From [Clostridium] colinum (GTDB taxonomy: Bacteria; Bacillota; Clostridia; Lachnospirales; CAG-274): a stretch of 64,000 nucleotides of DNA. The position numbers and the translations under genes are program-made. The notes beneath the pieces are model-generated. The model was not told the DNA's origin, did no database searches, and saw only the letters and a program-made list of their open reading frames with translations. Below are positions 29,254 through 39,700 of the stretch, in pieces. The stretch spans positions 558,001-622,000 of the forward strand of contig NZ_OW712331.1 of assembly GCF_940677205.1 (NCBI RefSeq), in the 5' to 3' direction. Position 1 is the stretch's first letter, and the number at the start of each line of letters is the position of its first letter.

Positions 29254-29288
29254 TGTCTATTTAAGATTATCTTAGATAGGCATTTTTT
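29254..29288 (+). terminator. Rho-independent terminator after secG
   Basis: A 12-bp stem (29254-29265 / 29271-29282, two G-U pairs) with a 5-nt loop is followed by six T. Confidence 0.7.
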
Positions 29289-29295
29289 ATAATTG

Positions 29296-29324
29296 TTGTA
29301 AAATATATAAAAAAATTGTATAAT
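29296..29324 (+). promoter_or_regulatory. Predicted promoter of rnr
   Basis: TTGTAA (29296-29301), 17 bp, perfect TATAAT (29319-29324), about 49 bp before the rnr start. Confidence 0.5.
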
Positions 29325-29372
29325 AATTACAAATAAATAAAAAATAAAAACAACACATAGGAGGTGTTTAAA

Positions 29373-31520
29373 ATGACAGATATAGACAACAATATTTTAG
29401 AAGAAAAAAAAGAAAAAATATTAGGCTTTGTAAAATCTAAAGAATATAAGCCAATGAAGATAAATGATATTATGATGTTTATGGAAGTACCTATACAAGA
29501 TAGGGAATTATTTATGCAAATAATAAATGAGCTACTGTTAGATGGAAAGCTTGTTTTAACTCAAAAAGGCAAAATAATGACACCAGAAGCTTTAAATATG
29601 GTATATGGAACTTATACAAGTACATCTAGAGGATTTGGGTTTGTTACAGTAGAAGATGATGATATATATAATAAAAGAGATATATTTATACACGAAAAAA
29701 ACACAAATGGAGCTATGCATAAAGATAAAGTATTGTGTCAGATAACAGAAAATGACACAGGGAAAAGACCAGAAGGTGTTATTATAAAAGTATTAGAAAA
29801 AGGCCTTAAGCATATAGTAGGAACTTTTGAACAAAGTAAAAGTTTTGGGTTTGTTGTGCCAGATGAAAAGAAAATGTATAATGATATTTTTATTCCTAAA
29901 AAATATACCTTAGGGGCAGTTACAGGGCATAAAGTTGTTGTAGAAATAATTAAGCACGCAGAAAATGGAAAAAAACCAGAAGGTAAAGTTACAGAAATAA
30001 TAGGGCATATAAATGACCCAGGAGTTGATATCTTATCAATTATAAAACAGTTTGATTTACCAACAGATTTTGATGATTTAGTGTATAAGCAAATAGAAAA
30101 TATACCAACAGAAGTTTTAGATGAAGAAAAAACAAATAGATTGGATTTAAGAAATACACAAACAGTAACGATAGATGGAGAAGATGCTAAAGATTTAGAT
30201 GACGCTATAACTATACAAAAACTAGAAAACGGAAATTATAAATTAGGTGTTCATATAGCAGATGTAACACATTATGTAAAAGAATCTACACCTCTTGATA
30301 GAGAAGCATTAAAAAGAGGGACAAGTGTATATTTAGTAGATAGAGTAATACCTATGTTACCACATAAGTTGTCTAATGGTATATGTTCTTTAAATCAAAA
30401 AGAAGACAGATTAGCTTTAAGTTGTATAATGGAGATAGACAAAGAAGGAAATGTTTATAATCATCAAATATCTGAAACAATTATAAACGTAGATAAAAGA
30501 ATGAGCTATAATATAGTAAATAGTATTTTAACAGATGAAAATAGCCCTTATTTAGAAGAAAATAAAGACTTTTTAACTATGTTTAAAACAATGGAAGAGC
30601 TTAGAAATATTTTATTAGCAAAACGTATGAAAAGAGGCGCAATAGAGTTTGACTTTCAAGAATCAAAAATAGTTTTAGATGAAAAAAGAAAACCAATAGA
30701 TATAAAGCTATATGAAAGAAATGTAGCTACAAGCATAATAGAAGAATTTATGCTAGTTGCAAACGAGACTGTAGCTGAAAATTATTTTTGGCTAGAAATA
30801 CCTTTTGTATATCGCTCTCACGAAGAACCAGACATAGAAAAAATAGAAGAAATGTCAGAATTTATTTCTAAATTTGGATATAAATTAAAAGGTAGTAATA
30901 TACATTCAAAAGCATTTCAAAAGATTTTAGAAAAAGCAAAAGGTAAGCCAGAAGAAATGATTGTAAGTAGAGTAGTATTAAGAAGTTTTAAACAAGCTAG
31001 ATATACGCCTAAAAATGAAGGGCATTTTGGCTTGGCAGCAAAATATTATTGTCATTTTACATCTCCTATAAGACGTTATCCAGATTTGCAAATTCATCGT
31101 ATTATAAAAGAACATATAAAAGGAAATTTAGATGAAAAAAGAACAAATACATTAGTTAAAAAGTTACCAGATGTTTGCTTAAAATGTTCTAATAGAGAGC
31201 GTGTAGCGGAAGAAGCAGAGAGAGAAACTTGCCTTGTTAAAAAGATTGAATATATGGAAGATAAAGTTGGGCAAATATTTGAAGGTGTTATATCTGGAGT
31301 TACTAGTTGGGGGATATATGTAGAATTACCTAATACAATTGAAGGTATGGTATCACCAAAAATAATTGAAGATGATTATTATTACTATGATGAAAAAAAT
31401 ATGCAATATTTTGGAGAAAAGACAGGCAAAAGATATTCTTTAGGAGATATTGTAAAAGTAAAACTTATTTCAACAAATATGTATGAAAGAACAATAGATT
31501 TTAAATTTGTTTTGGATTAA
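29373..31520 (+). CDS. rnr: Ribonuclease R
   Basis: This 715-residue 3'-to-5' exoribonuclease degrades structured RNA. Order of domains: N-terminal winged helix (1-75), two cold-shock domains (GTYTSTSRGFGFV and GTFEQSKSFGFV), RNB catalytic domain with the acidic cluster in DAKDLDDAI (about 270) and TSPIRRYPDLQIHR, and a C-terminal S1 domain (about 640-712). Start is ATG 29373 because the upstream in-frame GTG at 29364 overlaps the SD (AGGAGGTG). Unlike many Firmicutes, smpB and the tmRNA gene do not follow; a hairpin comes next. Confidence 0.96.
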   Translation: MTDIDNNILEEKKEKILGFVKSKEYKPMKINDIMMFMEVPIQDRELFMQIINELLLDGKLVLTQKGKIMTPEALNMVYGTYTSTSRGFGFVTVEDDDIYNKRDIFIHEKNTNGAMHKDKVLCQITENDTGKRPEGVIIKVLEKGLKHIVGTFEQSKSFGFVVPDEKKMYNDIFIPKKYTLGAVTGHKVVVEIIKHAENGKKPEGKVTEIIGHINDPGVDILSIIKQFDLPTDFDDLVYKQIENIPTEVLDEEKTNRLDLRNTQTVTIDGEDAKDLDDAITIQKLENGNYKLGVHIADVTHYVKESTPLDREALKRGTSVYLVDRVIPMLPHKLSNGICSLNQKEDRLALSCIMEIDKEGNVYNHQISETIINVDKRMSYNIVNSILTDENSPYLEENKDFLTMFKTMEELRNILLAKRMKRGAIEFDFQESKIVLDEKRKPIDIKLYERNVATSIIEEFMLVANETVAENYFWLEIPFVYRSHEEPDIEKIEEMSEFISKFGYKLKGSNIHSKAFQKILEKAKGKPEEMIVSRVVLRSFKQARYTPKNEGHFGLAAKYYCHFTSPIRRYPDLQIHRIIKEHIKGNLDEKRTNTLVKKLPDVCLKCSNRERVAEEAERETCLVKKIEYMEDKVGQIFEGVISGVTSWGIYVELPNTIEGMVSPKIIEDDYYYYDEKNMQYFGEKTGKRYSLGDIVKVKLISTNMYERTIDFKFVLD

Positions 31521-31528
31521 TAAAATAA

Positions 31529-31554
31529 AGGCTGTAAGGCTTTACTTACAGCCT
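31529..31554 (+). terminator. Hairpin after rnr
   Basis: AGGCTGTAAG and CTTACAGCCT (31529-31538 / 31545-31554) form a 10-bp perfect stem with a 6-nt loop, 8 bp after the rnr stop. The T-rich region begins several bases later, so it may be a weak terminator. Confidence 0.55.
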
Positions 31555-31746
31555 CAGTTGTAGTATTTTGCTATAACTTTTATTTTTTATATTGTAATTT
31601 TGTTTTATAATCTTTATTTTTTAAGATTTTTATATAAAATTAAAAGAAAAAATAACTTATAAAAATATAGATTATAATATAAAAATATGATAAAATGGTG
31701 TAGTATAGATTAAAAAAATAAGAATATATTGTAAATGGAGGTTATT

Positions 31747-32460
31747 ATGGAAAGAGCCTTACCAAAACATATAGCTATTATTATGGATGGAAATGGAAGA
31801 TGGGCAAAAAAAAGATTTTTACCAAAAAAAATGGGGCATAAAGCAGGTGCAGACACATTAAAAAAACTTTTAGAAAAAATAGAAAAAACAGAGATAGAAC
31901 ATGTAACAGTATATGCTTTTTCTACTGAAAATTGGAAAAGGGACAAAGAAGAAGTAGATGATTTAATGAGGCTTTTAAAAGATTATATCGGCCAATACAT
32001 AAAAGATAATGAAAAAGGTAATTTAAAAATAGATACAATAGGAGATATAAGTGTCTTAAATGAAGATTTGCAAAAAGATTTAGCCTATTTAAAAGAAATA
32101 TCTAGTAAAAAGACAGGGCTTAATTTACATATAGCATTAAATTATGGTGGTAGAGATGAAATAGTAAGAGCTATAAAAAATATAGCTAGAGATGTAAATA
32201 ATAAAAATATATCTATAGATAATATAGATGAAAATCTTGTTTCTTCTTATTTGGACACAAAAGAATATAATGACCCAGAGCTTATAATAAGAACTAGCGG
32301 AGAGCTTAGAACAAGTAATTTTTTAATATGGCAATCGGCTTATAGCGAATTTTATTTTAGCGATAAGCTTTGGCCAGATTTTACATTTGAAGACTTAGAA
32401 CAAGCGATAAATGCTTATCAAAAAAGAGAAAGGCGCTTTGGCGGTAGGGTAAATAGTTAG
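31747..32460 (+). CDS. uppS: Undecaprenyl diphosphate synthase (isoprenyl transferase)
   Basis: This 237-residue cis-prenyltransferase makes the C55 lipid carrier for peptidoglycan and wall polymers. Motifs: HIAIIMDGNGRWAKKR with catalytic Asp, TVYAFSTENWKR, LNYGGRDEI, and the C-terminal block RTSGELRTSNFLIWQSAYSEF, DKLWPDF. I start at ATG 31747 because the in-frame ATG at 31735 is part of the SD (ATGGAGGT). It begins the unit uppS-cdsA-dxr-rseP; frr and pyrH, often upstream in Firmicutes, are not here. Confidence 0.95.
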   Translation: MERALPKHIAIIMDGNGRWAKKRFLPKKMGHKAGADTLKKLLEKIEKTEIEHVTVYAFSTENWKRDKEEVDDLMRLLKDYIGQYIKDNEKGNLKIDTIGDISVLNEDLQKDLAYLKEISSKKTGLNLHIALNYGGRDEIVRAIKNIARDVNNKNISIDNIDENLVSSYLDTKEYNDPELIIRTSGELRTSNFLIWQSAYSEFYFSDKLWPDFTFEDLEQAINAYQKRERRFGGRVNS

Positions 32461-32462
32461 CA

Positions 32463-33299
32463 ATGTTAGTTAGAATAATATCAAGTGTAGTTTTGTTTCC
32501 TATATTATTTGCTTTAGTATATTATGGGGGGTTACCTTTAAAAATAGGTACTATATTTGTATCTATAATAGGTATGTATGAATTTTATAAAGCAATATGT
32601 AAAAAAATAATACCAATACATTATTTAGGGTTTATTTTTGCATTAATTTATTTATTAATTTTGGATACACCATTTTTTCAAATATCTGATTTGATAAGTG
32701 GAACATTTTTATTACTAAGTTTAATATTTATGGTATTTAATTATAAAAAAATAAGTATATTTGATGTATCTTTAACATTTTTTGGATTTTGTTATATACC
32801 CCTTATGTTTTCTACGGTATATTTAATAAGAGAGCTTGATTATGGAAATTATACTGTATGGTTACCTTTTATATGTGCGTGGGCTTGTGATACTGGAGCA
32901 TATTTTGTAGGGATAACAATGGGAAAACATAAATTAACACCAGGGCTTAGCCCTAAAAAGACTATAGAAGGTGCAATAGGTGGTGTTTTATTTTCGGCAT
33001 TATTTTGTGGAATATATGGATTTTTTATAGCAAACAAAAATGTAGAAATAGAGCATATTTTCAACAATAATTATACATTAATAATTAGTTTTGTTCTTTT
33101 AGGTATAATAGGTGCTATATTTGCTCAATTTGGAGATTTAACAGCATCTGCTACCAAAAGAAGATTTAATATAAAAGATTATGGTAAAATTATACCAGGC
33201 CACGGAGGAATATTAGACAGATTTGATAGTGTAATATTTACAGCTGGTATTTGTTATATTGTTCTTAAAATAATAGAAATTTATAATATTATTCTTTAA
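32463..33299 (+). CDS. cdsA: Phosphatidate cytidylyltransferase
   Basis: This 278-residue multi-pass membrane enzyme forms CDP-diacylglycerol from CTP and phosphatidic acid, the entry to anionic phospholipids. About seven to eight TMs are visible, and the C-terminal CDS signature is intact: CDTGAYFVG, GKHKLTPGLSPKKTIEGA and GKIIPGHGGILDRFDS. It starts 2 bp after the uppS stop, so translation is probably coupled. Followed by dxr after 15 bp. Confidence 0.95.
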   Translation: MLVRIISSVVLFPILFALVYYGGLPLKIGTIFVSIIGMYEFYKAICKKIIPIHYLGFIFALIYLLILDTPFFQISDLISGTFLLLSLIFMVFNYKKISIFDVSLTFFGFCYIPLMFSTVYLIRELDYGNYTVWLPFICAWACDTGAYFVGITMGKHKLTPGLSPKKTIEGAIGGVLFSALFCGIYGFFIANKNVEIEHIFNNNYTLIISFVLLGIIGAIFAQFGDLTASATKRRFNIKDYGKIIPGHGGILDRFDSVIFTAGICYIVLKIIEIYNIIL

Positions 33300-33314
33300 T
33301 ATTTTGGAGGATAT

Positions 33315-34475
33315 ATGAATAAAAATATAGTTATATTAGGTTCTACAGGGTCTATTGGTACACAATCATTAGAAGTTGTAGAAAATTTAAAAAATATAAA
33401 TATTATAGGATTATCTACAAATACTAATATAGATATTTTAGAAAATCAAATAAGAAAATATAAGCCTATGTATGTTTGTGTTATGGATATGGAAAAGGCT
33501 AATATTTTAAAAGAAAATATAAAAGATACAAATACACAAGTATTAACAGGCGAAGAAGGTCTTATTAAGCTTGCAACATTAGATAATATAGATACAGTTT
33601 TAAATTCATTAGTTGGTAATATAGGACTTTTGCCTACTATATATGGGATAAGAGCAAAAAAACATATAGCTCTAGCTAATAAAGAAACATTAGTTTCTGC
33701 AGGTGAGCTAGTTATGAAAGAGGCTAAAAAGTATGGTGTAAATATATATCCAATAGACAGTGAACATTCGGCTATTTTTCAATGTTTGCAAGGAAACAAA
33801 CATAAAGATATAGAAAAAATTATATTAACAGCATCTGGTGGTCCTTTTAGAGAACATACAAACCTTGAAAACGTAACATTAGCAGAAGCTTTAAATCATC
33901 CTAACTGGTCTATGGGTAAAAAAATAACAATAGATTCGGCAACACTTATGAATAAAGGCCTTGAAGTTATAGAAGCAAAGTGGCTTTTTAATATTGATAT
34001 AGATAAAATAGAAGTTATTATACACCCACAAAGTATAATTCATTCTATGATAGAATATAAAGATAGTGCTATAATGGCTCAATTGGGAACACCAGATATG
34101 AAAGTACCTATACAATATGCCTTAGCATATCCTAATAGAACAAAAAATAATTTTGAAAAACTAGACCTTTTAAAACATAATAATCTTACATTTAAAAAGC
34201 CTAATTATGAACTTTTCCCTTGTTTAAAATATGCCTTTGATGCAATAAAAATAGGAGGCATTATGCCTTGTGTATTAAATGCTAGCAACGAAGTAGCAGT
34301 AGAATATTTTTTAAGTGATAAAATTAAATTTACAGACATACCTAAAATTGTTTATAAAACAATGGAAAATTATAAAGATAAAAATAAGCTAGATTATAGT
34401 TTGGAAGATGTTTTACAAGCAGATAAACTTTCAAGAGATTATGCAAAAAATATAATTTTGTGTAATGAATTTTAA
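33315..34475 (+). CDS. dxr: 1-deoxy-D-xylulose 5-phosphate reductoisomerase
   Basis: This 386-residue NADPH-dependent enzyme carries out the second step of the MEP isoprenoid pathway. The N-terminal nucleotide-binding motif GSTGSIGTQ is at residues 8-16. Metal and substrate motifs include PIDSEHSAIFQCLQG, TASGGPFRE, NHPNWSMGKKITIDSATLMNKGLE and HPQSIIHSMIEYKD. Length is standard. The MEP route is also represented by ispG downstream, so both pathway genes flank rseP. The SD is GGAGG. Confidence 0.96.
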   Translation: MNKNIVILGSTGSIGTQSLEVVENLKNINIIGLSTNTNIDILENQIRKYKPMYVCVMDMEKANILKENIKDTNTQVLTGEEGLIKLATLDNIDTVLNSLVGNIGLLPTIYGIRAKKHIALANKETLVSAGELVMKEAKKYGVNIYPIDSEHSAIFQCLQGNKHKDIEKIILTASGGPFREHTNLENVTLAEALNHPNWSMGKKITIDSATLMNKGLEVIEAKWLFNIDIDKIEVIIHPQSIIHSMIEYKDSAIMAQLGTPDMKVPIQYALAYPNRTKNNFEKLDLLKHNNLTFKKPNYELFPCLKYAFDAIKIGGIMPCVLNASNEVAVEYFLSDKIKFTDIPKIVYKTMENYKDKNKLDYSLEDVLQADKLSRDYAKNIILCNEF

Positions 34476-34505
34476 ACATAAAAATTTATAATGAGGTGAA
34501 TATAT

Positions 34506-35576
34506 TTGTCTTTAATAATAACAATTTTAATATTTGGATTTATTATATTAGTACACGAATGGGGACATTTTATTGTTGCTAGAAAAAGTGGTGTATTTGT
34601 AGAAGAATTTGCAATAGGTATGGGTACAAAGCTATGGAGCAAAGAAAAAGATGGTACATTATATTCTGTTAGGCTTTTTCCGCTTGGTGGATATTGCAAA
34701 ATGAAAGATGAAGATTCAGCTAGTGATGACCCTGATAGTTTTTCTAATGCTACTATGCCTAAAAAATTTGCTATAATTTTTGCTGGTGCATTTATGAACT
34801 TTGTTTTGGCATTTGCTATATTTATTGGTATTACATTTTTTAGTGGCACTGCTACAACTACTGTTAGAGAAGTAACAGAGGGGTCTCCAGCTCAAGAAGC
34901 AGGAATACAACCAAAAGATGTAATATATAAATTAGACGGCAAAAAAATAAGAAATTTTGAAGATTTAACTTTTCAAATCTCAAGGCTTAAAGAAGAGCAA
35001 AATAAAAGTTTAGAATTAATAGTTAAAAGAGATGGACAAAAAATAAAATTTAATATAAAACCAGAATTTGATAAAAATAACAACAGATATTTAATAGGTA
35101 TATCACCAGTTTTAAAAAATGGACTTTTAGCCAAAGATATTGAAGGTATAGAAAAAAATACTTTTTTTGGTACTATTCGTGATGGATATAATAATATGAT
35201 ATTTACTATAAAAGTTACAATAATTGGTGTGTTTGATTTATTCTCAGGTCAAATTGCTTTAAAAGAATTAACAGGACCTATAGGTATAACACCAGTTATT
35301 GATAAACATTATGAAACGGCTATGAAAGTTAGTGTTAGTGCTACTATACTTACTATGCTTAATATAATGGCTCTTCTTAGTGCTAATATTGGAGTATTTA
35401 ATCTTTTACCAATACCAGCACTTGATGGAGGAAGAATAGTATTTTTAACAATAGAAGCTATAAGAGGTAAACCTATATCTCCAGAAAAAGAGGGTATGGT
35501 TCATTTTATAGGATTTGTTATTTTAATGGGATTTGGTATATTAATAGCTTTTAAAGATGTTATAAATTTATTTTAA
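34506..35576 (+). CDS. rseP: RIP metalloprotease RseP (site-2 protease)
   Basis: This 356-residue intramembrane zinc protease has HEWGH at residues 17-21 in TM1, one PDZ domain (about 120-200, GSPAQEAGIQPKDVIYKLDGK), and the C-terminal LPIPALDGGR motif that supplies the third zinc ligand. It cleaves membrane-anchored regulators and remnant signal peptides. It starts with TTG at 34506, SD GAGGTG. An intrinsic terminator lies 10 bp after its stop. Confidence 0.95.
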   Translation: MSLIITILIFGFIILVHEWGHFIVARKSGVFVEEFAIGMGTKLWSKEKDGTLYSVRLFPLGGYCKMKDEDSASDDPDSFSNATMPKKFAIIFAGAFMNFVLAFAIFIGITFFSGTATTTVREVTEGSPAQEAGIQPKDVIYKLDGKKIRNFEDLTFQISRLKEEQNKSLELIVKRDGQKIKFNIKPEFDKNNNRYLIGISPVLKNGLLAKDIEGIEKNTFFGTIRDGYNNMIFTIKVTIIGVFDLFSGQIALKELTGPIGITPVIDKHYETAMKVSVSATILTMLNIMALLSANIGVFNLLPIPALDGGRIVFLTIEAIRGKPISPEKEGMVHFIGFVILMGFGILIAFKDVINLF

Positions 35577-35585
35577 TTTTAATAT

Positions 35586-35620
35586 AAAAAGGTTGATTTT
35601 TATATAAAATCAGCCTTTTT
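35586..35620 (+). terminator. Terminator-like hairpin between rseP and ispG
   Basis: Arms at 35586-35600 and 35606-35620 form a 15-bp stem with one G-U pair and a TATAT loop; the right arm ends in five T. It lies inside an otherwise tight gene run, with no clear promoter between it and ispG. Confidence 0.75.
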
Positions 35621-35654
35621 GACAACAATTTACAGATTAAAAGGAAGTGATTTT

Positions 35655-36716
35655 TTGATAAATTTTATACAAAGAAAAAAAACAAGAGAAATATCTATTG
35701 GTAATATAAAAATAGGTGGTAATAATCCTATTGCTATACAATCTATGTGTAATACAGACACTAGAGATGCGAAGGCTACAATAGAACAAATAAAAAGCTT
35801 GTCAGAAGAAGGCTGTGAAATAATAAGAATTGCTATTCCAGATATGGAGGCTTGTGAAGCTATTAAAGAAATTAAAAAAAATATAAAAATACCTTTAGTT
35901 GCAGATATTCATTTTGATTATAGGTTAGCTTTACAAGCCATAGAAAATGGTATTGATAAAATAAGAATAAATCCAGGTAATATAGGTAATGAAGAAAGAA
36001 TAAAAGCAGTTATAACTAAGGCACAAGAAAGAAATATTCCTATTAGAATAGGGGTAAATTCTGGGTCATTAGAAAAAGATATATTACAAAAATATGGAGA
36101 AGTTACACCAAAGGGACTTGTTGAAAGTGCTTTAAGACACGTAAGAATAATAGAAAAATATGATTATAATAATATAGTAGTATCTATAAAAGCATCTAGT
36201 GTTCCATTTAGTATGGAAACTTACTCTATATTATCTAATGAAATAGATTATCCATTACATTTAGGAATAACAGAAGCAGGAACTGTATGGAGTGGGTCTA
36301 TAAAATCAGCAGTAGGTATAGGCTCTATTTTAAGTATGGGTATAGGAGATACTATAAGAGTATCTTTAACAGGTAATCCAATTGAAGAGATAAAAACGGC
36401 TAAAGAGATTTTAAAATCTTTGGGGCTTAGAAAATTTGGTATAGAGTTTATATCTTGCCCTACTTGTGGTAGAACAGAAGTTGATTTAATATCTATTGCT
36501 AACAAAGTTGAAGAAGAATGTAAAAAAATAAATAAAAATTTAAAAGTTGCTGTTATGGGCTGTGCAGTTAATGGTCCAGGAGAGGCTAAAGAAGCAGACA
36601 TAGGTATAGCAGGTGGAAAAGGATATGGGCTTATCTTTAAAAAGGGAGAAATATTAAAAAAAGTTCCAGAAGATATGCTTATACCAGAACTTTTAAAGCT
36701 TATAAATGAGTTATAA
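35655..36716 (+). CDS. ispG: 4-hydroxy-3-methylbut-2-enyl diphosphate synthase (IspG/GcpE)
   Basis: This 353-residue iron-sulfur enzyme acts in the penultimate step of the MEP pathway. It has the N-terminal TIM-barrel segment [17 protein letters not shown] and the three cluster Cys in SCPTCGRTE and [10 protein letters not shown], followed by GIAGG. I place the start at TTG 35655, preceded by AAAGGAAGTG, rather than an upstream in-frame TTG at 35619 that overlaps the terminator and has no SD. It precedes polC by 24 bp. Confidence 0.94.
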   Translation: MINFIQRKKTREISIGNIKIGGNNPIAIQSMCNTDTRDAKATIEQIKSLSEEGCEIIRIAIPDMEACEAIKEIKKNIKIPLVADIHFDYRLALQAIENGIDKIRINPGNIGNEERIKAVITKAQERNIPIRIGVNSGSLEKDILQKYGEVTPKGLVESALRHVRIIEKYDYNNIVVSIKASSVPFSMETYSILSNEIDYPLHLGITEAGTVWSGSIKSAVGIGSILSMGIGDTIRVSLTGNPIEEIKTAKEILKSLGLRKFGIEFISCPTCGRTEVDLISIANKVEEECKKINKNLKVAVMGCAVNGPGEAKEADIGIAGGKGYGLIFKKGEILKKVPEDMLIPELLKLINEL

Positions 36717-36740
36717 AGTTATAATTTGGAGTGATTTTAT

Positions 36741-39700
36741 TTGGAAGATAAAAAATTTTCTAATGTTTTTTCTAAAATAAAATTATCTGCTAATGTAAAG
36801 ACTGTTCTTAAAAATACTATTGTTTCTAATATAAAAATTAACAGTAGTAGGGCATTAGCTGAAATATTTTTACAAAGTGATAAAGTAGTAAATGAAAACT
36901 GCTTAAAAGACTTTGAAGAAGATATATTTGAAAATTTTAAATTTTTAAAAGAAGTAAATATATATTTAAAATATAATTTAGATGATTTAACATTACAACA
37001 AAAAGTAGAAAAAATTTGGGATAATATAGTAAAAGTTATAAAAGTAAAAAGTCCTATTTGTTTTCCTATATTTAAAGAGGCTACATTTAATATAGAAGAA
37101 AATATTTTAAATATAAACCTTTATAAAAGAGGAGCATTTATTTTTAAGGCTAAAAAGATAGATACTATTATAGAGGAAGTAATAAAAGATAGATTTGATA
37201 TTAATGTTTTTGTAAAGTTTATAGATGTAAATACAAATATTAATAGCGCTAAAGAAAAAAATGATGAATTAAAAGAGCTTATAGCTAAGGCATTAGAAAA
37301 CACTAATACACAAAACACACATCAAGTATCACAACAAGATAAATATCCAGATATAAATAAATTTAGGAGAGTAAAAAGGTTATCATTAAAAATAAAAGAC
37401 ACAATAGAAGAAGAAGTAAAAGAAATAAAAAATTCTGTAATAGACGGAGAAATAATAACTATAAAAGGTAAAATATTTGGTTTAGATATAACTGAAACTA
37501 AAAAAGGCAAATATATTGTAAAAGTAGACATAACAGATATGACAGATTCTATTAGTTTTAAATTTTTTACAGAACCAGAAGATTTTAAAGAAGATTATAG
37601 TGATATTGTAAAAAAAGGTAACTTTGTTGTAGTAAAAGGTGAAATAAGATATGATGAATATATGAAAGAGCTTATATTATCACCTATGGAAATTTGTAAA
37701 TCAAATCCACCAGAACCTAAAATGGACAATAGTCCTGTAAAAAGGGTAGAGTTACATTTACATACTCAAATGAGCAAAATGGACGGAGTAACATCTGTAA
37801 AAGATATAATAAAAAGAGCAAGTGAATGGGGGCATAAAGCAGTTGCTATAACAGACCACGGAGTTGTACAAGCCTTTCCAGATGCTATGGATATAGCAAA
37901 AAAGCTTAATATAAAAGTGTTATATGGAGTTGAAGCATATTTAGTAGATGATTTATCAAATGTTGTAGAGCATAGTAAAAATCAAAGCTTATTAGATGAA
38001 TATGTTATTTTTGACTTAGAAACAACAGGGCTTAATAGAGAGTATAATAAAATAATAGAAATAGGTGCTGTTAAGGTGAAAAATGGACAAATAATAGATA
38101 GATTTTCTACTTTTATAAACCCTCACGAAAATTTAAGTAAAGAGATAGTAAATCTAACTAATATAACAGATGATATGCTTGTAGAGGCTCCAGAAGAAAG
38201 TGAAATGTTACCTAAGTTTTTTGAGTTTTTTGGTAATAGTGTTTTAGTTGCACACAATGCTAAATTTGATATGGGATTTATAAAAAAATGGGCAGAACGA
38301 AATGGAAAAATAGTAAAAAATACTGTTTTAGACACAGTTGGGTTATCAAGGACTATTTTTCCAGATATGGCTAAACATACACTTAATGTAATTGCTAAAA
38401 AGTTAGATATTTCTTTAGAAAATCATCATAGAGCGGTAGATGATGCAGAAGCTACAGCAAATATATTTATAAAATTTACTGAAATATTAAAAAAGGAGTA
38501 TAACATAAATAATCTTGATGGTGTAAATGAATTAGCAAGAACAAATATAGATGTAAAAAAACTAAGACCTAATCATGCTATAATACTTGTAAAAAATCAA
38601 AAAGGACTTAGAAATTTATATGAACTAATATCTAAATCTAACTTAGAATATTTTTTTAGAGACCCAAGAATACCAAAAAGTGAATTTTTAAAACTTAGAG
38701 AAGGTCTTATTATAGGTACAGCTTGTGAAAATGGAGAGTTTTATCAAGCAGTGTTAAACAATGCAGACGAAGATGAAATAGAAAAGTTAGCAAATTTTTA
38801 TGATTATTTTGAGATACAACCAATAGGAAATAATGAGTTTTTAATAGAAAATGAAAAAGTATCTAACATTAACAGTGTAGAAGATTTACAAAATATAAAT
38901 AAAAAAATTATAGACTATGGTAAAAAATATAATAAATTAGTAGTTGCTACTTGTGATGTACATTTTTTAGATAAAGATGACGATTATTTCAGAAAAATAA
39001 TAATGGCTTCTAAAGGATTTAAAGATTGTGATAATCAACCACCTTTATATTTTAGAACAACTGAAGAAATGCTTGAAGAATTTGAATATTTAGGGAAAGA
39101 TTTAGCCTATGAAGTAGTAGTAAAAAATACAAACATTATAGCAGATATGATAGAACATATATTGCCTATACCAGATGGTACATTCCCACCAGAAATAGAA
39201 GGCTCAGATAAAGAGCTAACAGATATAACAATGAAAAAAGCAAAAAGTATATATGGAGAAGACTTACCCAAAATAGTGAGAGATAGGCTAGAAAGGGAGT
39301 TAAACTCTATCATAAAAAATGGATTTGCTGTGTTATATATAATAGCTCAAAAAATAGTTTGGAATTCAAATGATAATGGATACATTGTTGGGTCTAGGGG
39401 GTCTGTTGGTTCATCTTTTGCCGCTACAATGGCAGGTATAACAGAGGTTAATCCTTTATCGCCACATTATTTTTGCAAAAATTGTAAATATTCAGATTTT
39501 GATTCTGAAGAAGTTTTAGCTTATGCAGGTAATTCTGGCTGGGATTTGCCAGACAAAGTATGCCCAGTATGTGGAACTATGCTATCAAAAGATGGACACG
39601 ACATACCTTTTGAAACATTTTTAGGCTTTGAAGGAGACAAAGAACCAGATATAGATTTAAACTTTTCAGGAGAATTTCAAGCACAAGCCCATCAATATAC

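Noticed and set aside
31521-31746. smpB or tmRNA (ssrA) after rnr, as in many Firmicutes
   Set aside because: No SmpB-like ORF, tRNA-like ends or tag reading frame can be seen in this 226-base gap; it holds a hairpin and AT-rich sequence only.
35619-35624. TTGACA upstream of ispG as a promoter -35
   Set aside because: No -10 occurs at 16-18 bp, the motif overlaps the terminator T-run, and the ispG SD occupies the downstream position.
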